Shown here: one piece after another, positions 7,391 to 15,951 of the stretch | Position numbering within the stretch: the stretch's first letter is position 1 | Layout: every line of letters starts with the position of its first letter | From: an uncultured Eubacteriales bacterium | GTDB lineage: Bacteria > Bacillota > Clostridia > Oscillospirales > Oscillospiraceae | Direction: 5' to 3' | NCBI GenBank assembly: GCA_900319275.1 | Contig: ONNS01000004.1 | Span: 1-61,214 of the forward strand | Length of the DNA stretch: 61,214 bases | The notes under the pieces: generated by a model | Databases searched by the model: none | Told to the model about the DNA's origin: nothing | The model's input: only the letters and a program-made list of their open reading frames with translations | Position numbers and translations under genes: made by a program

Positions 7391-10300
7391 ATGAACAAAC
7401 AGAGGTCTCAAAATCGAATGACAATTAACATTGCCGTTATCGGCGGCTTGTTGGTTGCGCTTGTCTTAATCATGACGACAGTCTGGACCGGGGTCAGTGC
7501 GCAACGCGGCACAAACAAGGCTGTTCACTCTGTCAGTAATTTCTATCTCCGGGAATTGGCCGGGCGCCGTGGGCAGGTCGTTGCGTCGAATCTTCAAAGC
7601 AACATCCAGAACATGCGGGACGCGCTGGATCTGCTGGATGAAAATGACTTATACGATCTGGAGCACCTGCAGGCTTTCCAGGCCAGGATGAAAAAGCTCT
7701 ATAAGGCGGAGAAATTTGCATTTGTGGATGCCAATGGACTGATCTATACCTCGCTGGGGCTGCTTGACAACATTGAGGAGTATGACTTCGACTATCTCTC
7801 GATTTCCGGCCCGGAGGTATCCATCAAGGACATTGAGAGCGAGGAGAAAAAGGTCGTGATCGCGCTTCCCATCAATCATCGGCCATTCAACGGTCAGACT
7901 CTGGTGACCTGCTTCATGGAGATCGATATGGACGTGCTGTTGGAGGGGCTGTCGCTCCAGTCCGACGCCAATGAAGCGACCTTCTGCAATCTCTACGACA
8001 GGAGCGGTATCTCCCTCACCAACAAGGTGCTCGGCGGCACCTCCAGCGACGTAAACCTGCTGGATGCCCTCAAAGATGCCAGATTTGAAAAAGACTCCTC
8101 CTATGAACGGGCAGTGGGAGACTTTACAGCGGGGCGGGAGGGCGTTATTACCTTCAACTATTCAGACATTGACGAGACAATGTATTATTTCCCTGTCGAG
8201 GGCACCGATTGGATGCTCACGTATCTGATCCGCGAGAGCGTTATCAGCGATCAGATCAACATGATTTCCCAGGGCATCATCATCCGCAGCCTGATCCAGA
8301 GCATAATCACCGTGCTCGTCATGCTCGGCATATTTGCCATGCTGTTGATGCAAAACCGGAAAAACGCGAAGCTCATCCTGGACAAGGAGACGGTGGAGGC
8401 GGAGAACCGGGGCAAGCAGGCGGAATTTGAGGCGCGTCTGAAGCTCCAGGATCAGCTGTTGGCGCAGGAGCGTCAAAACGAATCCCTGACCGTCATGCAC
8501 GAGATGCTCGATTCCGGCCCCTGGTTCATGGATTTCAACGAGCAGGGCCAGATGATCAGCGTGACCTGGTCGGACACCTTCCGAAGGATGGTCGGCTATA
8601 CCAGCGAGGAGGACTTTCCCAACGCGCTGGAATCCTGGTCGGATCTGCTGCATGAGGAGGACAAGGATCGCGTATTGAAGGCTTATGCCGACGCCATCAA
8701 CGACTATACCGGCCAGACGACCTACGATGTGGAGTACCGGCTCAGGACGAAAAACCAGGGCTGGCGCTGGTTCCACGCCATGGGACAGCTGACCCGCCGC
8801 CCGGACGGCACGCCAATCACCTACATCGGCATCTTCGTGGACATCACGGAGCGGAAGGAAATGGAGCAGACGCTGGCCCGGCAGCAGGAGGCGCTTAAGA
8901 TCGCGCTGGCCCAGGCGGAGGCGGCCAATGCTGCCAAGACCTCCTTCCTGTCCTCCATGAGCCACGAGATCCGGACGCCCATGAACGCCATCATCGGCCT
9001 GGACACCATCGCGCTGAAGGACCCCAGCCTGTCCGAGGAGACCCGGGACCGGCTCCAGAAGATCGGCGGCAGCGCAAAGCACCTGCTCTCCCTCATCAAC
9101 AATATCCTCGACATGAGCCGCATCGAGAGCGGGCGGATGACCCTGAAAAATGAAGAATTCTCCATGCGGGAGACGCTTGAACAGATCAATACCATGATCA
9201 ACAGTCAGTGCCAGGAAAAGGGTCTGAACTATGATTGCCGGATCATAGGCAAGGTGGATGACTATTACATTGGTGATGACATGAAGCTCAAGCAGGTCCT
9301 CATCAATATACTGGGCAATTCCGTGAAGTTTACGCCGAAGGGCGGGAACGTCTCCTTCACGGTGGAGCCCATGACGATCTTCGAGGATAACGCCACGCTG
9401 CGATTCATCGTGAAGGACACCGGCATCGGCATGGACAGCGACTTTCTGCCGAAGATATTCGAGCCTTTCTCGCAGGAGGATGAACACAAGAGCAATAAAT
9501 ACGGCAGCACGGGATTGGGCATGGCCATCACCAAGAACATCGTGGAGATGATGAACGGCAATATCGCCGTGGAGAGCGAGAAGGGCGTCGGCTCCGTCTT
9601 TACCGTGACTGTCACGCTGCGGACCTCGGACAAGCGGGCGCAGGACGATGCGAAGATGCGGCCCCAGGATCTGCGCGTGCTGATCATCGACGATGACCCG
9701 GTCGCATGCGAGCATGCCAAGCTGGTGCTGGAGGAGGTCGGCATCGTGTCGGATGCCTGCTTAAGCGGCGACGAGGCCATGGAAATGCTGGCGCTCGCAA
9801 ACGCCCGGATGGAGGCCTATAACCTCGTCCTGGTGGACCTCAAAATGCCAGATCAGGACGGCGTGGAGGTCACGCGGCGTATCCGGGCACAGTATTCCGA
9901 TGAATCCACCATCATCATACTGACGGCTTACAGTTGGGATGACATCATGGAAGACGCGCTGGAGGCCGGCGTGGACAGCTTTATCGCGAAACCCCTGTTC
10001 GCATCCAATGTGCTGGACGAGTTCAAACAGGCGATTTGCAGGCGGCTGGAGACCCGCCGGGAGGTCCACAAGGCGGAACTGGCTGGAAGGCGCGTCCTGC
10101 TGGCGGAGGATATAGAAATCAATGCCGACATTATGATGGACATATTGTCCCTGAGGGAGATAGAGGCGGATCACGCCGAGAACGGACAGATCGCCGTTGA
10201 GATGTTTCAGAATAGTGCGGTTGGTGAGTACAGCGCGATCCTGATGGATGTGCGCATGCCCGTGATGAACGGGCTGGAGGCGACGAGGGCGATCCGGAGC

Positions 10301-10462
10301 CTGGATCGAGCAGACGCGAAAGAGATACCGATCATCGCTCTGACAGCGAACGCTTTTGACGAGGATGTACAGAGATCGCTGCAGGCAGGCATGAACGCAC
10401 ATCTGAGCAAACCGGTGGAATCCGAGCATTTGTTTGAAACCCTGGAACAGCTGATTAGATAA
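7391..10462 (+). CDS. Membrane hybrid sensor histidine kinase with two receiver domains
   Basis: A 1023-aa protein. TM1 at about 12-32, an extracytoplasmic sensor domain (about 35-295, Cache-like by size), TM2 at about 299-319, a coiled coil, PAS/PAC (about 372-493), HisKA with phospho-acceptor His525 (SHEIRTPMN), HATPase (about 627-750), REC1 (phospho-acceptor Asp816 in VDLKMPD, Lys in FIAKPL) and REC2 (Asp953 in MDVRMPV, Lys in LSKPV). No output or Hpt domain and no response regulator gene next to it, so the end of the relay must be encoded elsewhere. It has GGGGG 8 bases before the ATG. The gene is flanked on both sides by MITE-like elements. Confidence 0.93.
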   Translation: MNKQRSQNRMTINIAVIGGLLVALVLIMTTVWTGVSAQRGTNKAVHSVSNFYLRELAGRRGQVVASNLQSNIQNMRDALDLLDENDLYDLEHLQAFQARMKKLYKAEKFAFVDANGLIYTSLGLLDNIEEYDFDYLSISGPEVSIKDIESEEKKVVIALPINHRPFNGQTLVTCFMEIDMDVLLEGLSLQSDANEATFCNLYDRSGISLTNKVLGGTSSDVNLLDALKDARFEKDSSYERAVGDFTAGREGVITFNYSDIDETMYYFPVEGTDWMLTYLIRESVISDQINMISQGIIIRSLIQSIITVLVMLGIFAMLLMQNRKNAKLILDKETVEAENRGKQAEFEARLKLQDQLLAQERQNESLTVMHEMLDSGPWFMDFNEQGQMISVTWSDTFRRMVGYTSEEDFPNALESWSDLLHEEDKDRVLKAYADAINDYTGQTTYDVEYRLRTKNQGWRWFHAMGQLTRRPDGTPITYIGIFVDITERKEMEQTLARQQEALKIALAQAEAANAAKTSFLSSMSHEIRTPMNAIIGLDTIALKDPSLSEETRDRLQKIGGSAKHLLSLINNILDMSRIESGRMTLKNEEFSMRETLEQINTMINSQCQEKGLNYDCRIIGKVDDYYIGDDMKLKQVLINILGNSVKFTPKGGNVSFTVEPMTIFEDNATLRFIVKDTGIGMDSDFLPKIFEPFSQEDEHKSNKYGSTGLGMAITKNIVEMMNGNIAVESEKGVGSVFTVTVTLRTSDKRAQDDAKMRPQDLRVLIIDDDPVACEHAKLVLEEVGIVSDACLSGDEAMEMLALANARMEAYNLVLVDLKMPDQDGVEVTRRIRAQYSDESTIIILTAYSWDDIMEDALEAGVDSFIAKPLFASNVLDEFKQAICRRLETRREVHKAELAGRRVLLAEDIEINADIMMDILSLREIEADHAENGQIAVEMFQNSAVGEYSAILMDVRMPVMNGLEATRAIRSLDRADAKEIPIIALTANAFDEDVQRSLQAGMNAHLSKPVESEHLFETLEQLIR

Positions 10463-10545
10463 GCTGTTGGCATAAATCAGACAACGCAAGCAATTTCCAT
10501 GCCATAATCGCGCATACCGCGTGCACAAGGATCTGGCCCGGAAGA

Positions 10546-10666
10546 GGGCTGTTGCAAAACGTTTTTTCTCACACAAAAACAGCGCTGACTCGCAGGGGCG
10601 CTTCACGAAGCGCCCCTGCCGTAATACTGCTTCTTTTCCAGAAAAACGTTATTATGCAACACGCCC
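10546..10666. mobile_element. MITE-like element (TTGCAAAAT family, copy 2, 121 bp)
   Basis: GGGCTGTTGCAAAACG (10546-10561) is inverted at the right end as ...ATTATGCAACACGCCC (10651-10666). The middle has the palindrome GGGGCGCTTCACGAAGCGCCCC in place of the GGGGAGGGGC block of copy 1. It separates the histidine kinase from the pheST transcription unit. The bases between 10463 and 10545 hold nothing recognisable. Confidence 0.75.
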
Positions 10667-10754
10667 TTTTGCCCGTATTTGATAATACCACGAAGACGGC
10701 GTTATTCATCTATCCCTTTGTTCAAAGATTTTCGCCGGCGGGCCTATTTTGCCC

Positions 10755-10783
10755 TTGATTCCCCGGGCGGAATGTGCTAAAGT
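10755..10783 (+). promoter_or_regulatory. Promoter of the pheST operon
   Basis: TTGATT (10755-10760), a 17-base spacer and TAAAGT (10778-10783), placed just upstream of the T-box leader. Confidence 0.65.
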
Positions 10784-10789
10784 ACAACT

Positions 10790-11022
10790 GTTATTGCGAG
10801 GAACGGGAAAATAGCGCAGGTTTACCCACAGAGAGCCGGGGTCGGCGGCTGGAAGCCCCGGTGGGAGGAGACGCGCTTGGTTCGCCCGGGAGCACCGGCC
10901 AATCCCCGGCGGCAGGACGCCGTTACCGTCCGAACAAGTGGCGGCCTGTTGGCCGAAGCCGGGTGGTACCGCGGAAGGCAGACTTTCGTCCCAGTTTGTG
11001 GGATGAGAGTCTGTTTTTTTGC
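10790..11022 (+). ncRNA. T-box leader (tRNA-Phe sensing) of pheST
   Basis: The leader has the conserved T-box sequence GGGTGGTACCGCGG (10961-10974), a stem I region with AGAGAGCCGGGG...CCCCGGTG, and a TTC triplet (10881-10883) placed where a specifier codon is expected. TTC is a Phe codon, matching the downstream pheS and pheT. Uncharged tRNA-Phe should pair with the specifier and the T-box bulge and stop terminator formation. The specifier position is inferred, not folded. Confidence 0.93.
10979..11020 (+). terminator. T-box attenuator terminator
   Basis: CAGACTTTCGTCCCA-GTTTG-TGGGATGAGAGTCTG stem (one mispair) followed by TTTTTTT. It lies between the T-box motif and pheS, so it is the conditional terminator of the leader. 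Confidence 0.9.
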
Positions 11023-11072
11023 CCGGCAACCAACTGTATATTGGATTTTATATCAATAGAGGGAGAGGAAAC

Positions 11073-12098
11073 ATGAAAGAACTGATGCAGAAGCTGAGAG
11101 ACGCGAGTCTCCAGGCCGTATCCCAGGCCCCCAGCATGGAAATGCTGGAGGAGATGCGCGTGAAGTATCTGGGCAAAAAGGGCGAGCTGACCGCCGTTTT
11201 GCGCCAGATGGGCAAGCTCTCCGCCGAGGAGCGCCCCGCGATGGGGCAGCTGGCCAACCAGCTGCGCGGAGACATCGAAGCCGCGATCGAGTTGCGCCGC
11301 GCGGAGCTCAGCGCCGCGCTGATGGAGGCGAAGCTCGAAGCCGAGGCCGTGGACGTGACCATGCCCGCGAAGGAGCTGCGCCAGGGCCACAAGCACCCGA
11401 TGTACAACGTGCTCGACCAGATCAAGGACATCTTCATCGGCATGGGCTTTGAGATCCAGGACGGCCCCGAGGTCGAGCGCGCCGAGTATAACTTCGACAA
11501 GCTGAACATCGACGAGGGGCACCCCTCCCGCGACTGGACCGACACCTTCTATTTCACCGAGGACAGCCAGATCCTGCTGCGCACGCAGACCTCCGGGATG
11601 CAGATCCACGCCATGGAGACGCGCGAGCTGCCGATCCGCATCGTGGCTCCGGGCCGCGTCTACCGCAAGGATGAGGTCGACGCCACGCACTCCCCGATGT
11701 TCCACCAGATCGAGGGCCTGGTCGTCGACAAGGGCGTGACGATGGCCGACCTGAAGGCCACGCTCAACCTCGTCGTCGAGCAGCTCTACGGCAAGGGCAC
11801 GGTCACGCGCTTCCGCCCCCACCACTTCCCCTTCACCGAGCCGAGCTGCGAGCTGGATATCCAGTGCCACAAGTGCGGCGGCAAGGGCTGCCCCACCTGC
11901 AAGGGCCAGGGCTGGATCGAGGTGCTGGGCGCCGGCATGGTGCACCCCAAGGTGCTCTCGGGCTGCGGCATCGACCCGGACGTGTACTCCGGCTGGGCCT
12001 TCGGCATGGGGCTTGAGCGCCTGGCCATGGGTGAGTACAAGATCACCGACCTGCGATTGATTTTTGAAAACGACGAACGCTTCCTGCAGCAGTTCTGA
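11073..12098 (+). CDS. pheS: Phenylalanine-tRNA ligase alpha subunit
   Basis: A 341-aa class II synthetase catalytic subunit of the normal length. The N-terminal coiled-coil arm (residues 1-90) is followed by GHKHPMYNVLDQI, the motif 2 region GRVYRKDEVDATHSPMFHQIEGL and the motif 3 region SGWAFGMGLERLAM. The Cys cluster CHKCGGKGCPTCKGQG is a variant of the usual loop before motif 3. It charges tRNA-Phe as part of an alpha2-beta2 enzyme. The ATG at 11073 follows GGGAGAGGAAAC. It is controlled by the T-box just upstream and runs into pheT 17 bases later. Confidence 0.97.
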   Translation: MKELMQKLRDASLQAVSQAPSMEMLEEMRVKYLGKKGELTAVLRQMGKLSAEERPAMGQLANQLRGDIEAAIELRRAELSAALMEAKLEAEAVDVTMPAKELRQGHKHPMYNVLDQIKDIFIGMGFEIQDGPEVERAEYNFDKLNIDEGHPSRDWTDTFYFTEDSQILLRTQTSGMQIHAMETRELPIRIVAPGRVYRKDEVDATHSPMFHQIEGLVVDKGVTMADLKATLNLVVEQLYGKGTVTRFRPHHFPFTEPSCELDIQCHKCGGKGCPTCKGQGWIEVLGAGMVHPKVLSGCGIDPDVYSGWAFGMGLERLAMGEYKITDLRLIFENDERFLQQF

Positions 12099-12115
12099 GA
12101 GAGGAGACGGAGAAA

Positions 12116-14800
12116 ATGGTATTATCCAGAAAATGGCTGACCGAGTTTGTCGACCTGCCCCTGAGCGAGGTCGGCGACCGTGAATTTGACGAGGCTATGA
12201 CCGTCTCGGGCTCGAAGGTGGAGACCACCGAGGATCTGAGCCGGAGCATGAAGAACGTGAAGGTGGGGCGCATCCTGTCGATCGAGCGCCACCCGAACTC
12301 CGACCATATGCTGGTGCTGCAGCTCGACGTGGGCGAGGAGGAGCCGGTACAGATCTGCACCGGCGCCTGGAACGTCCATGTGGGCGATCTGGTGCCCGCG
12401 GCGCTGCACAACGCGCGCCTCCCCGGCGGCGTGACGATCACGAAGGGCAAGCTGCGCGGCGTCGTGTCGAACGGCATGCTCTGCTCGCTCAAGGAGCTGA
12501 ACATGACCGAGCACGACTTCCCCTACGGCGTCATCGAAGCGGCCGCGATCCTCGGCGACTACAAGGCCATCGACCCCGAAAAGCCCTCGATCCGCGCCGA
12601 TATCCAGCCGGGCGATCGCATTTACGGCAAGGTCGTCGCCGCAAAGGTCGAGAGCGTCGAAAACGCCGGTGTGAACCTGTGGAAGCTGCGTCTCAACCCC
12701 GAGGCCGAGCTCATCACGCGCTGCCAGAACCTGCACGAGGGCGACCTCGTGGCCTACGACACGGCGAAGAACAGCGTCTGCACATTGGCCGACCTGCACG
12801 CCGAGCAGCGCGAGTTCCCGCACTGCATCCCCGACGGCATCCTGATTCTGCACGAGGACGTGAAGCCCGGCGACGACGTGGCCGCGCTCCTCGGCTATGA
12901 CGACCATATCGTCGAGTTCGAGATCACCCCGAACCGCCCCGACTGCCTGTGCATGATCGGTCTCGCCCGCGAGGCGGCCGCGACCTTCCATAAAGAGCTC
13001 AAGCTGCACACGCCCGTCGTCCGCGCCGAGGCCGGCGGCGATATCAACGAACTGACGAAGATCGTCATCGAGGACCCCGAGCTCTGCCCGCGCTATACGG
13101 CCCGCATGGTCAAAAACGTGAAGATCGAGCCCTCGCCCGCGTGGCTGCGCGAGCGTATCCGCGCCGCCGGCATGCGCCCGATCAACAACATCGTCGATAT
13201 CACGAACTACGTCATGCTCGAATACGGCCAGCCGATGCACGCTTTCGATTTCAGCTGTGTCGAGGGGCAGGAGGTCCACATCCGCCGCGCGAGGGAGGGC
13301 GAGAGCATCCAGACGCTCGACGGCACGGCGCGCGAGCTGAACACCAGCATGCTCTGCATCTGCGACGTGAACAAGCCGATCTGCGTGGCCGGCGTCATGG
13401 GCGGCGCCAACTCCGAGATCGTGGGTGACACGGCCATGGTGCTCTTCGAATCGGCCAACTTCAACGGCCCCTCGGTCCGCCGCACGGCCACGAGTCTCGG
13501 CATGCGCACCGACGCCTCCTCCCGCTATGAGAAGGGCCTTGACCCCCAGAATACGCTCAAGGCCGTGCAGCGCGCCTGCGAGCTGATCGAGCTGCTGCAC
13601 TGCGGCGAGGTCGTCGAGGGCGTGATCGACGTGATCCCCCAGCCGCTGAAGGAGACCACCGTAAAACTCGAGAGCGACAAGATCAACGCCCTGCTCGGCA
13701 CCGATATCGACGAGGGAACCATGCGCGAGATCCTGGAGCGCGAAGGCTTCACGCTCGAGGGCGACACGATCCACGTCCCCTCGTGGCGCGGCGATGTCAG
13801 CCACTACTCCGACGTGGCCGAGGAGGTCGCCCGTTTCTACGGCTATAACGTGCTGCCGACCGCCTTCTCCGGCGGCATCAGCACGGCCGGCGGCTACAGC
13901 CCGATCCAGCAGTACGAGCGCGAGCTCGGCACGGTCTGCCGCGGCCTCGGGCTCGACGAGATCATCACCTATTCCTTCATCAGCCCCAGCTACTATGACA
14001 AGATCCGGATGAGCGCCGACGATCCGCGCCGTGACAGCCTGCGCATCCTCAATCCGCTCGGCGAGGACACCTCGATCATGCGCACAACGATCCTGCCCTC
14101 GATGCTCGAGATCCTGAGCCGCAACTACAAGGTCCGCAACAAGGAAGCTTGGCTTTATGAGATCGGCAAGATCTACCTTAAGCGCCCGGACGGCATGGCC
14201 GACGAGCCGAAGATCGTCTCGTTCGGCGCCTACGGCGAGGGCGTGGACTTCTTCACGCTCAAGGGCTGGGTTGAGACGCTGCTCGGCACGCTGCGCGCCG
14301 GAGAGGCCCGCTTCGTCGCGGACAAGACGAATCCCGCCTACCATCCCGGCCGCTGCGCCAAGGTCTATCTTCAGGGCAAAGAGATCGGCACGCTCGGCCA
14401 GATCCACCCCGAGGTCGCGAAAAACTACGGCGTCGACGCCGAGCTCTACTGCGCCGAGCTGAGTTTTGAGACCATGTTTGCCTGCAAGAGCGGCACGCCG
14501 GTCTTCAAGCCGCTGCCGCGCTTCCCGGGCACCAGCCGCGACATCGCGGTCATCTGCCGCGCCGACATCCCCGTCGGCGAGCTGCGCGACTGCATATTGA
14601 AAAACGGTGGACAGTATCTGGTCGACTGTACGCTCTTTGACGTCTACACCGGCCATCACATCGCCGACGGCATGAAGTCCGCGGCCTTCTCGCTGCGTAT
14701 GCGCGCCGAGGATCAGACCCTGACCGACGAGCACGCCGAAGAGACCGTTAAGGCTGTTCTTACGGCACTGGAGCGCCAATTCGGCGCGGTTCTGCGCTGA
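12116..14800 (+). CDS. pheT: Phenylalanine-tRNA ligase beta subunit with an extra domain
   Basis: An 894-aa protein, about 95 residues longer than the usual 790-810. Order: N-terminal region, EMAP/tRNA-binding OB fold (about 45-125, GVVSNGMLCSLKEL), an extra segment (about 138-236), the B3/4 editing domain, the B5 domain, the class II-like core and the C-terminal FDX-ACB anticodon-binding domain. The extra segment contains GKVVAAKVESVENAG and LITRCQNLHEGDLVAYDTAK, which read like a second OB fold copy; the normal sequence resumes at IPDGILILHEDVKPG. It is the structural and editing partner of PheS. Confidence 0.95.
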   Translation: MVLSRKWLTEFVDLPLSEVGDREFDEAMTVSGSKVETTEDLSRSMKNVKVGRILSIERHPNSDHMLVLQLDVGEEEPVQICTGAWNVHVGDLVPAALHNARLPGGVTITKGKLRGVVSNGMLCSLKELNMTEHDFPYGVIEAAAILGDYKAIDPEKPSIRADIQPGDRIYGKVVAAKVESVENAGVNLWKLRLNPEAELITRCQNLHEGDLVAYDTAKNSVCTLADLHAEQREFPHCIPDGILILHEDVKPGDDVAALLGYDDHIVEFEITPNRPDCLCMIGLAREAAATFHKELKLHTPVVRAEAGGDINELTKIVIEDPELCPRYTARMVKNVKIEPSPAWLRERIRAAGMRPINNIVDITNYVMLEYGQPMHAFDFSCVEGQEVHIRRAREGESIQTLDGTARELNTSMLCICDVNKPICVAGVMGGANSEIVGDTAMVLFESANFNGPSVRRTATSLGMRTDASSRYEKGLDPQNTLKAVQRACELIELLHCGEVVEGVIDVIPQPLKETTVKLESDKINALLGTDIDEGTMREILEREGFTLEGDTIHVPSWRGDVSHYSDVAEEVARFYGYNVLPTAFSGGISTAGGYSPIQQYERELGTVCRGLGLDEIITYSFISPSYYDKIRMSADDPRRDSLRILNPLGEDTSIMRTTILPSMLEILSRNYKVRNKEAWLYEIGKIYLKRPDGMADEPKIVSFGAYGEGVDFFTLKGWVETLLGTLRAGEARFVADKTNPAYHPGRCAKVYLQGKEIGTLGQIHPEVAKNYGVDAELYCAELSFETMFACKSGTPVFKPLPRFPGTSRDIAVICRADIPVGELRDCILKNGGQYLVDCTLFDVYTGHHIADGMKSAAFSLRMRAEDQTLTDEHAEETVKAVLTALERQFGAVLR

Positions 14801-14869
14801 TTTCTGGCTTTTATCCTCCACTTTCCCAAAATTTTAATGAAAATTAAGGGCTTTATTCACAATTTCGAC

Positions 14870-14897
14870 TTTACTTGACAGCGAAACATGCTATAAT
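14870..14897 (+). promoter_or_regulatory. Candidate ireB promoter
   Basis: TATAAT (14892-14897) with TTTACT (14870-14875) 16 bases upstream. A TTGACA at 14875-14880 is only 11 bases from the -10 box, too close to serve. The 60 bases before this are AT-rich. Confidence 0.5.
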
Positions 14898-14957
14898 AAG
14901 CACAAGTAATGAATAGTCCACGGATTTACTTTCAAGGACAGAGGAGGGAATCAGGCC

Positions 14958-15203
14958 ATGGAGGATGCAACAAGGAAGTTTACCGCGCTCGACAACAAAG
15001 CGGAGATGAAGGAGATCCTTTCATCCGTATATAACTCCCTGATGGTGAAGGGCTATAACCCCATCAACCAGATCGTCGGGTATATTCTCTCTGAGGACCC
15101 CACCTACATCACCAACTATAACGGCGCCCGCACGCTGATCACGCGGATCGACCGGGACGAGCTGATGCAGGAGCTGGTGCGGACCTACCTTGATAAGAAA
15201 TAA
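14958..15203 (+). CDS. ireB: IreB-family regulatory phosphoprotein (UPF0297)
   Basis: An 81-aa protein matching the small conserved Firmicute family UPF0297/YrzL/IreB over its whole length ([45 protein letters not shown]-like [23 protein letters not shown]). In Enterococcus, IreB is phosphorylated by the PASTA kinase IreK and limits cephalosporin resistance. In many Firmicutes it precedes ruvX and a DUF1292 gene; here it stands alone, followed by an inverted-repeat element whose first base is the last base of its stop codon. AGGAGGGAATCAGGCC precedes the ATG. Confidence 0.93.
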   Translation: MEDATRKFTALDNKAEMKEILSSVYNSLMVKGYNPINQIVGYILSEDPTYITNYNGARTLITRIDRDELMQELVRTYLDKK

Positions 15204-15365
15204 TACTAATACCTGATAAGAAGCTTTAAAAAGATTTCGAGTCAGAATTGTGCCAGACAAGGCGCCTTCCGCAGAGCATAATGGACATATATGGTCAAGG
15301 AAGGCAACGCAGTATGACGCAATTCTGGCCGAAAGATATTAAAGATTTCTATTAGGTATTAGTAT
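15203..15365. mobile_element. MITE-like element, 163 bp, terminal inverted repeats ATACTAATACCT
   Basis: The left end ATACTAATACCTGATAAGAA (15203-15222) is inverted at the right end (15347-15365), differing at a few positions. Internal complementary blocks (CAGAATTGTGCC with GCAATTCTGGC; GCGCCTTCC with GGAAGGCA) allow the whole element to fold as one long imperfect hairpin. There is no gene. It begins at the ireB stop codon and separates ireB from its terminator. Its sequence is unrelated to the other two element families in this window. Confidence 0.8.
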
Positions 15366-15386
15366 AAGGAAGCCCCCAAATTACCG

Positions 15387-15418
15387 CTGCCGCAGGCTGA
15401 ACGCCTGCGGCAGTTTTC
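15387..15418 (+). terminator. Rho-independent terminator after ireB
   Basis: CTGCCGCAGGC-TGAAC-GCCTGCGGCAG, perfect 11-bp stem, followed by TTTTCTATT. Confidence 0.85.
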
Positions 15419-15432
15419 TATTCGCTTTTTTC

Positions 15433-15460
15433 TTGACTTTTCCGCTTTCTATGCTATAAT
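15433..15460 (+). promoter_or_regulatory. zur-znuACB promoter
   Basis: TTGACT (15433-15438), a 16-base spacer and TATAAT (15455-15460). The first operator-like palindrome overlaps the last three bases of the -10 box and covers the expected start point. Confidence 0.75.
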
Positions 15461-15480
15461 TTGAAAACAGTTTTCAAATT
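15458..15480. promoter_or_regulatory. Putative Zur operator 1 (perfect 11-1-11 palindrome)
   Basis: A perfect palindrome: AATTTGAAAAC, one central A, GTTTTCAAATT. The outer seven bases on each side match those of the palindrome in the cobW promoter (4552-4574). Its place over the -10 box and start site suits repression. Confidence 0.65.
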
Positions 15481-15485
15481 ACTTT

Positions 15486-15500
15486 TGATAATGATTCTCA
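15486..15500. promoter_or_regulatory. Putative Zur/Fur operator 2
   Basis: TGATAAT-G-ATTCTCA is a Fur-family 7-1-7 box (14 of 15 matches to TGATAATNATTATCA). Its centre is 24 bases from the centre of operator 1, so two dimers could bind side by side. Its right half ATTCTCA also occurs in the cobW-promoter site read on the minus strand. Confidence 0.65.
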
Positions 15501-15516
15501 ATTCTGGAGGCCCCGT

Positions 15517-15951
15517 ATGGGAGATAAAGGACAGTATAAAACCCGACAGCGCGAGGAGGTGCTCTCCTATCTGCGCTCGGCGGCCGGACAGCATGTGACG
15601 GCCAACGACCTTTGCAGCTATTTCAAGCTGCAGGGCCGCCCGATGGGCACGGCCACGGTCTACCGCCAGCTGGAGCGCATGGTGGACGAGGGACTCGTCA
15701 GCAAGTACATCATCGACGCCAACACGCCCGCCTGCTTTGAATACACGCCGCGCGAGAGCCATGTGAACGAGGGACAGTGCTTCCACTGCCGCTGCGAGGT
15801 CTGCGGCACGCTCTTCCACATCCACTGCGACGAGCTGGAGTGTCTGTCCGGGCACCTCTCCGCCGAGCATGGCTTTACGATCGACCCGCTGCGCACGGTT
15901 TTCTACGGCGTCTGCGGCGAGTGCCGCCGCAGAGAGGAGGCGGATGAATGA
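15517..15951 (+). CDS. zur: Fur-family metal-responsive repressor, probably Zur
   Basis: A 144-aa Fur-superfamily protein: winged helix (GQHVTANDLCSYF, then MGTATVYRQLERMVDEGLVSKY), a dimerisation and metal region (HCRCEVCGTLFHIHCDELE) and the structural zinc site CxxC...CxxC (C-R-C-E-V-C and CGEC). It opens a unit with a zinc-type ABC importer and overlaps znuA by ATGA, so zinc sensing is the best reading; Fur or PerR cannot be excluded from the protein alone. Two operator-like palindromes sit in its promoter, which suggests autoregulation. CTGGAGG precedes the ATG. Confidence 0.88.
   Translation: MGDKGQYKTRQREEVLSYLRSAAGQHVTANDLCSYFKLQGRPMGTATVYRQLERMVDEGLVSKYIIDANTPACFEYTPRESHVNEGQCFHCRCEVCGTLFHIHCDELECLSGHLSAEHGFTIDPLRTVFYGVCGECRRREEADE

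Noticed and set aside
12122-14821. Long leftward open frame covering all of pheT
   Set aside because: It is an antisense shadow caused by high GC; pheT on the plus strand has all expected domains.
14875-14897. TTGACA/TATAAT as the ireB promoter
   Set aside because: The spacer is only 11 bases; TTTACT with a 16-base spacer is a better -35 box.
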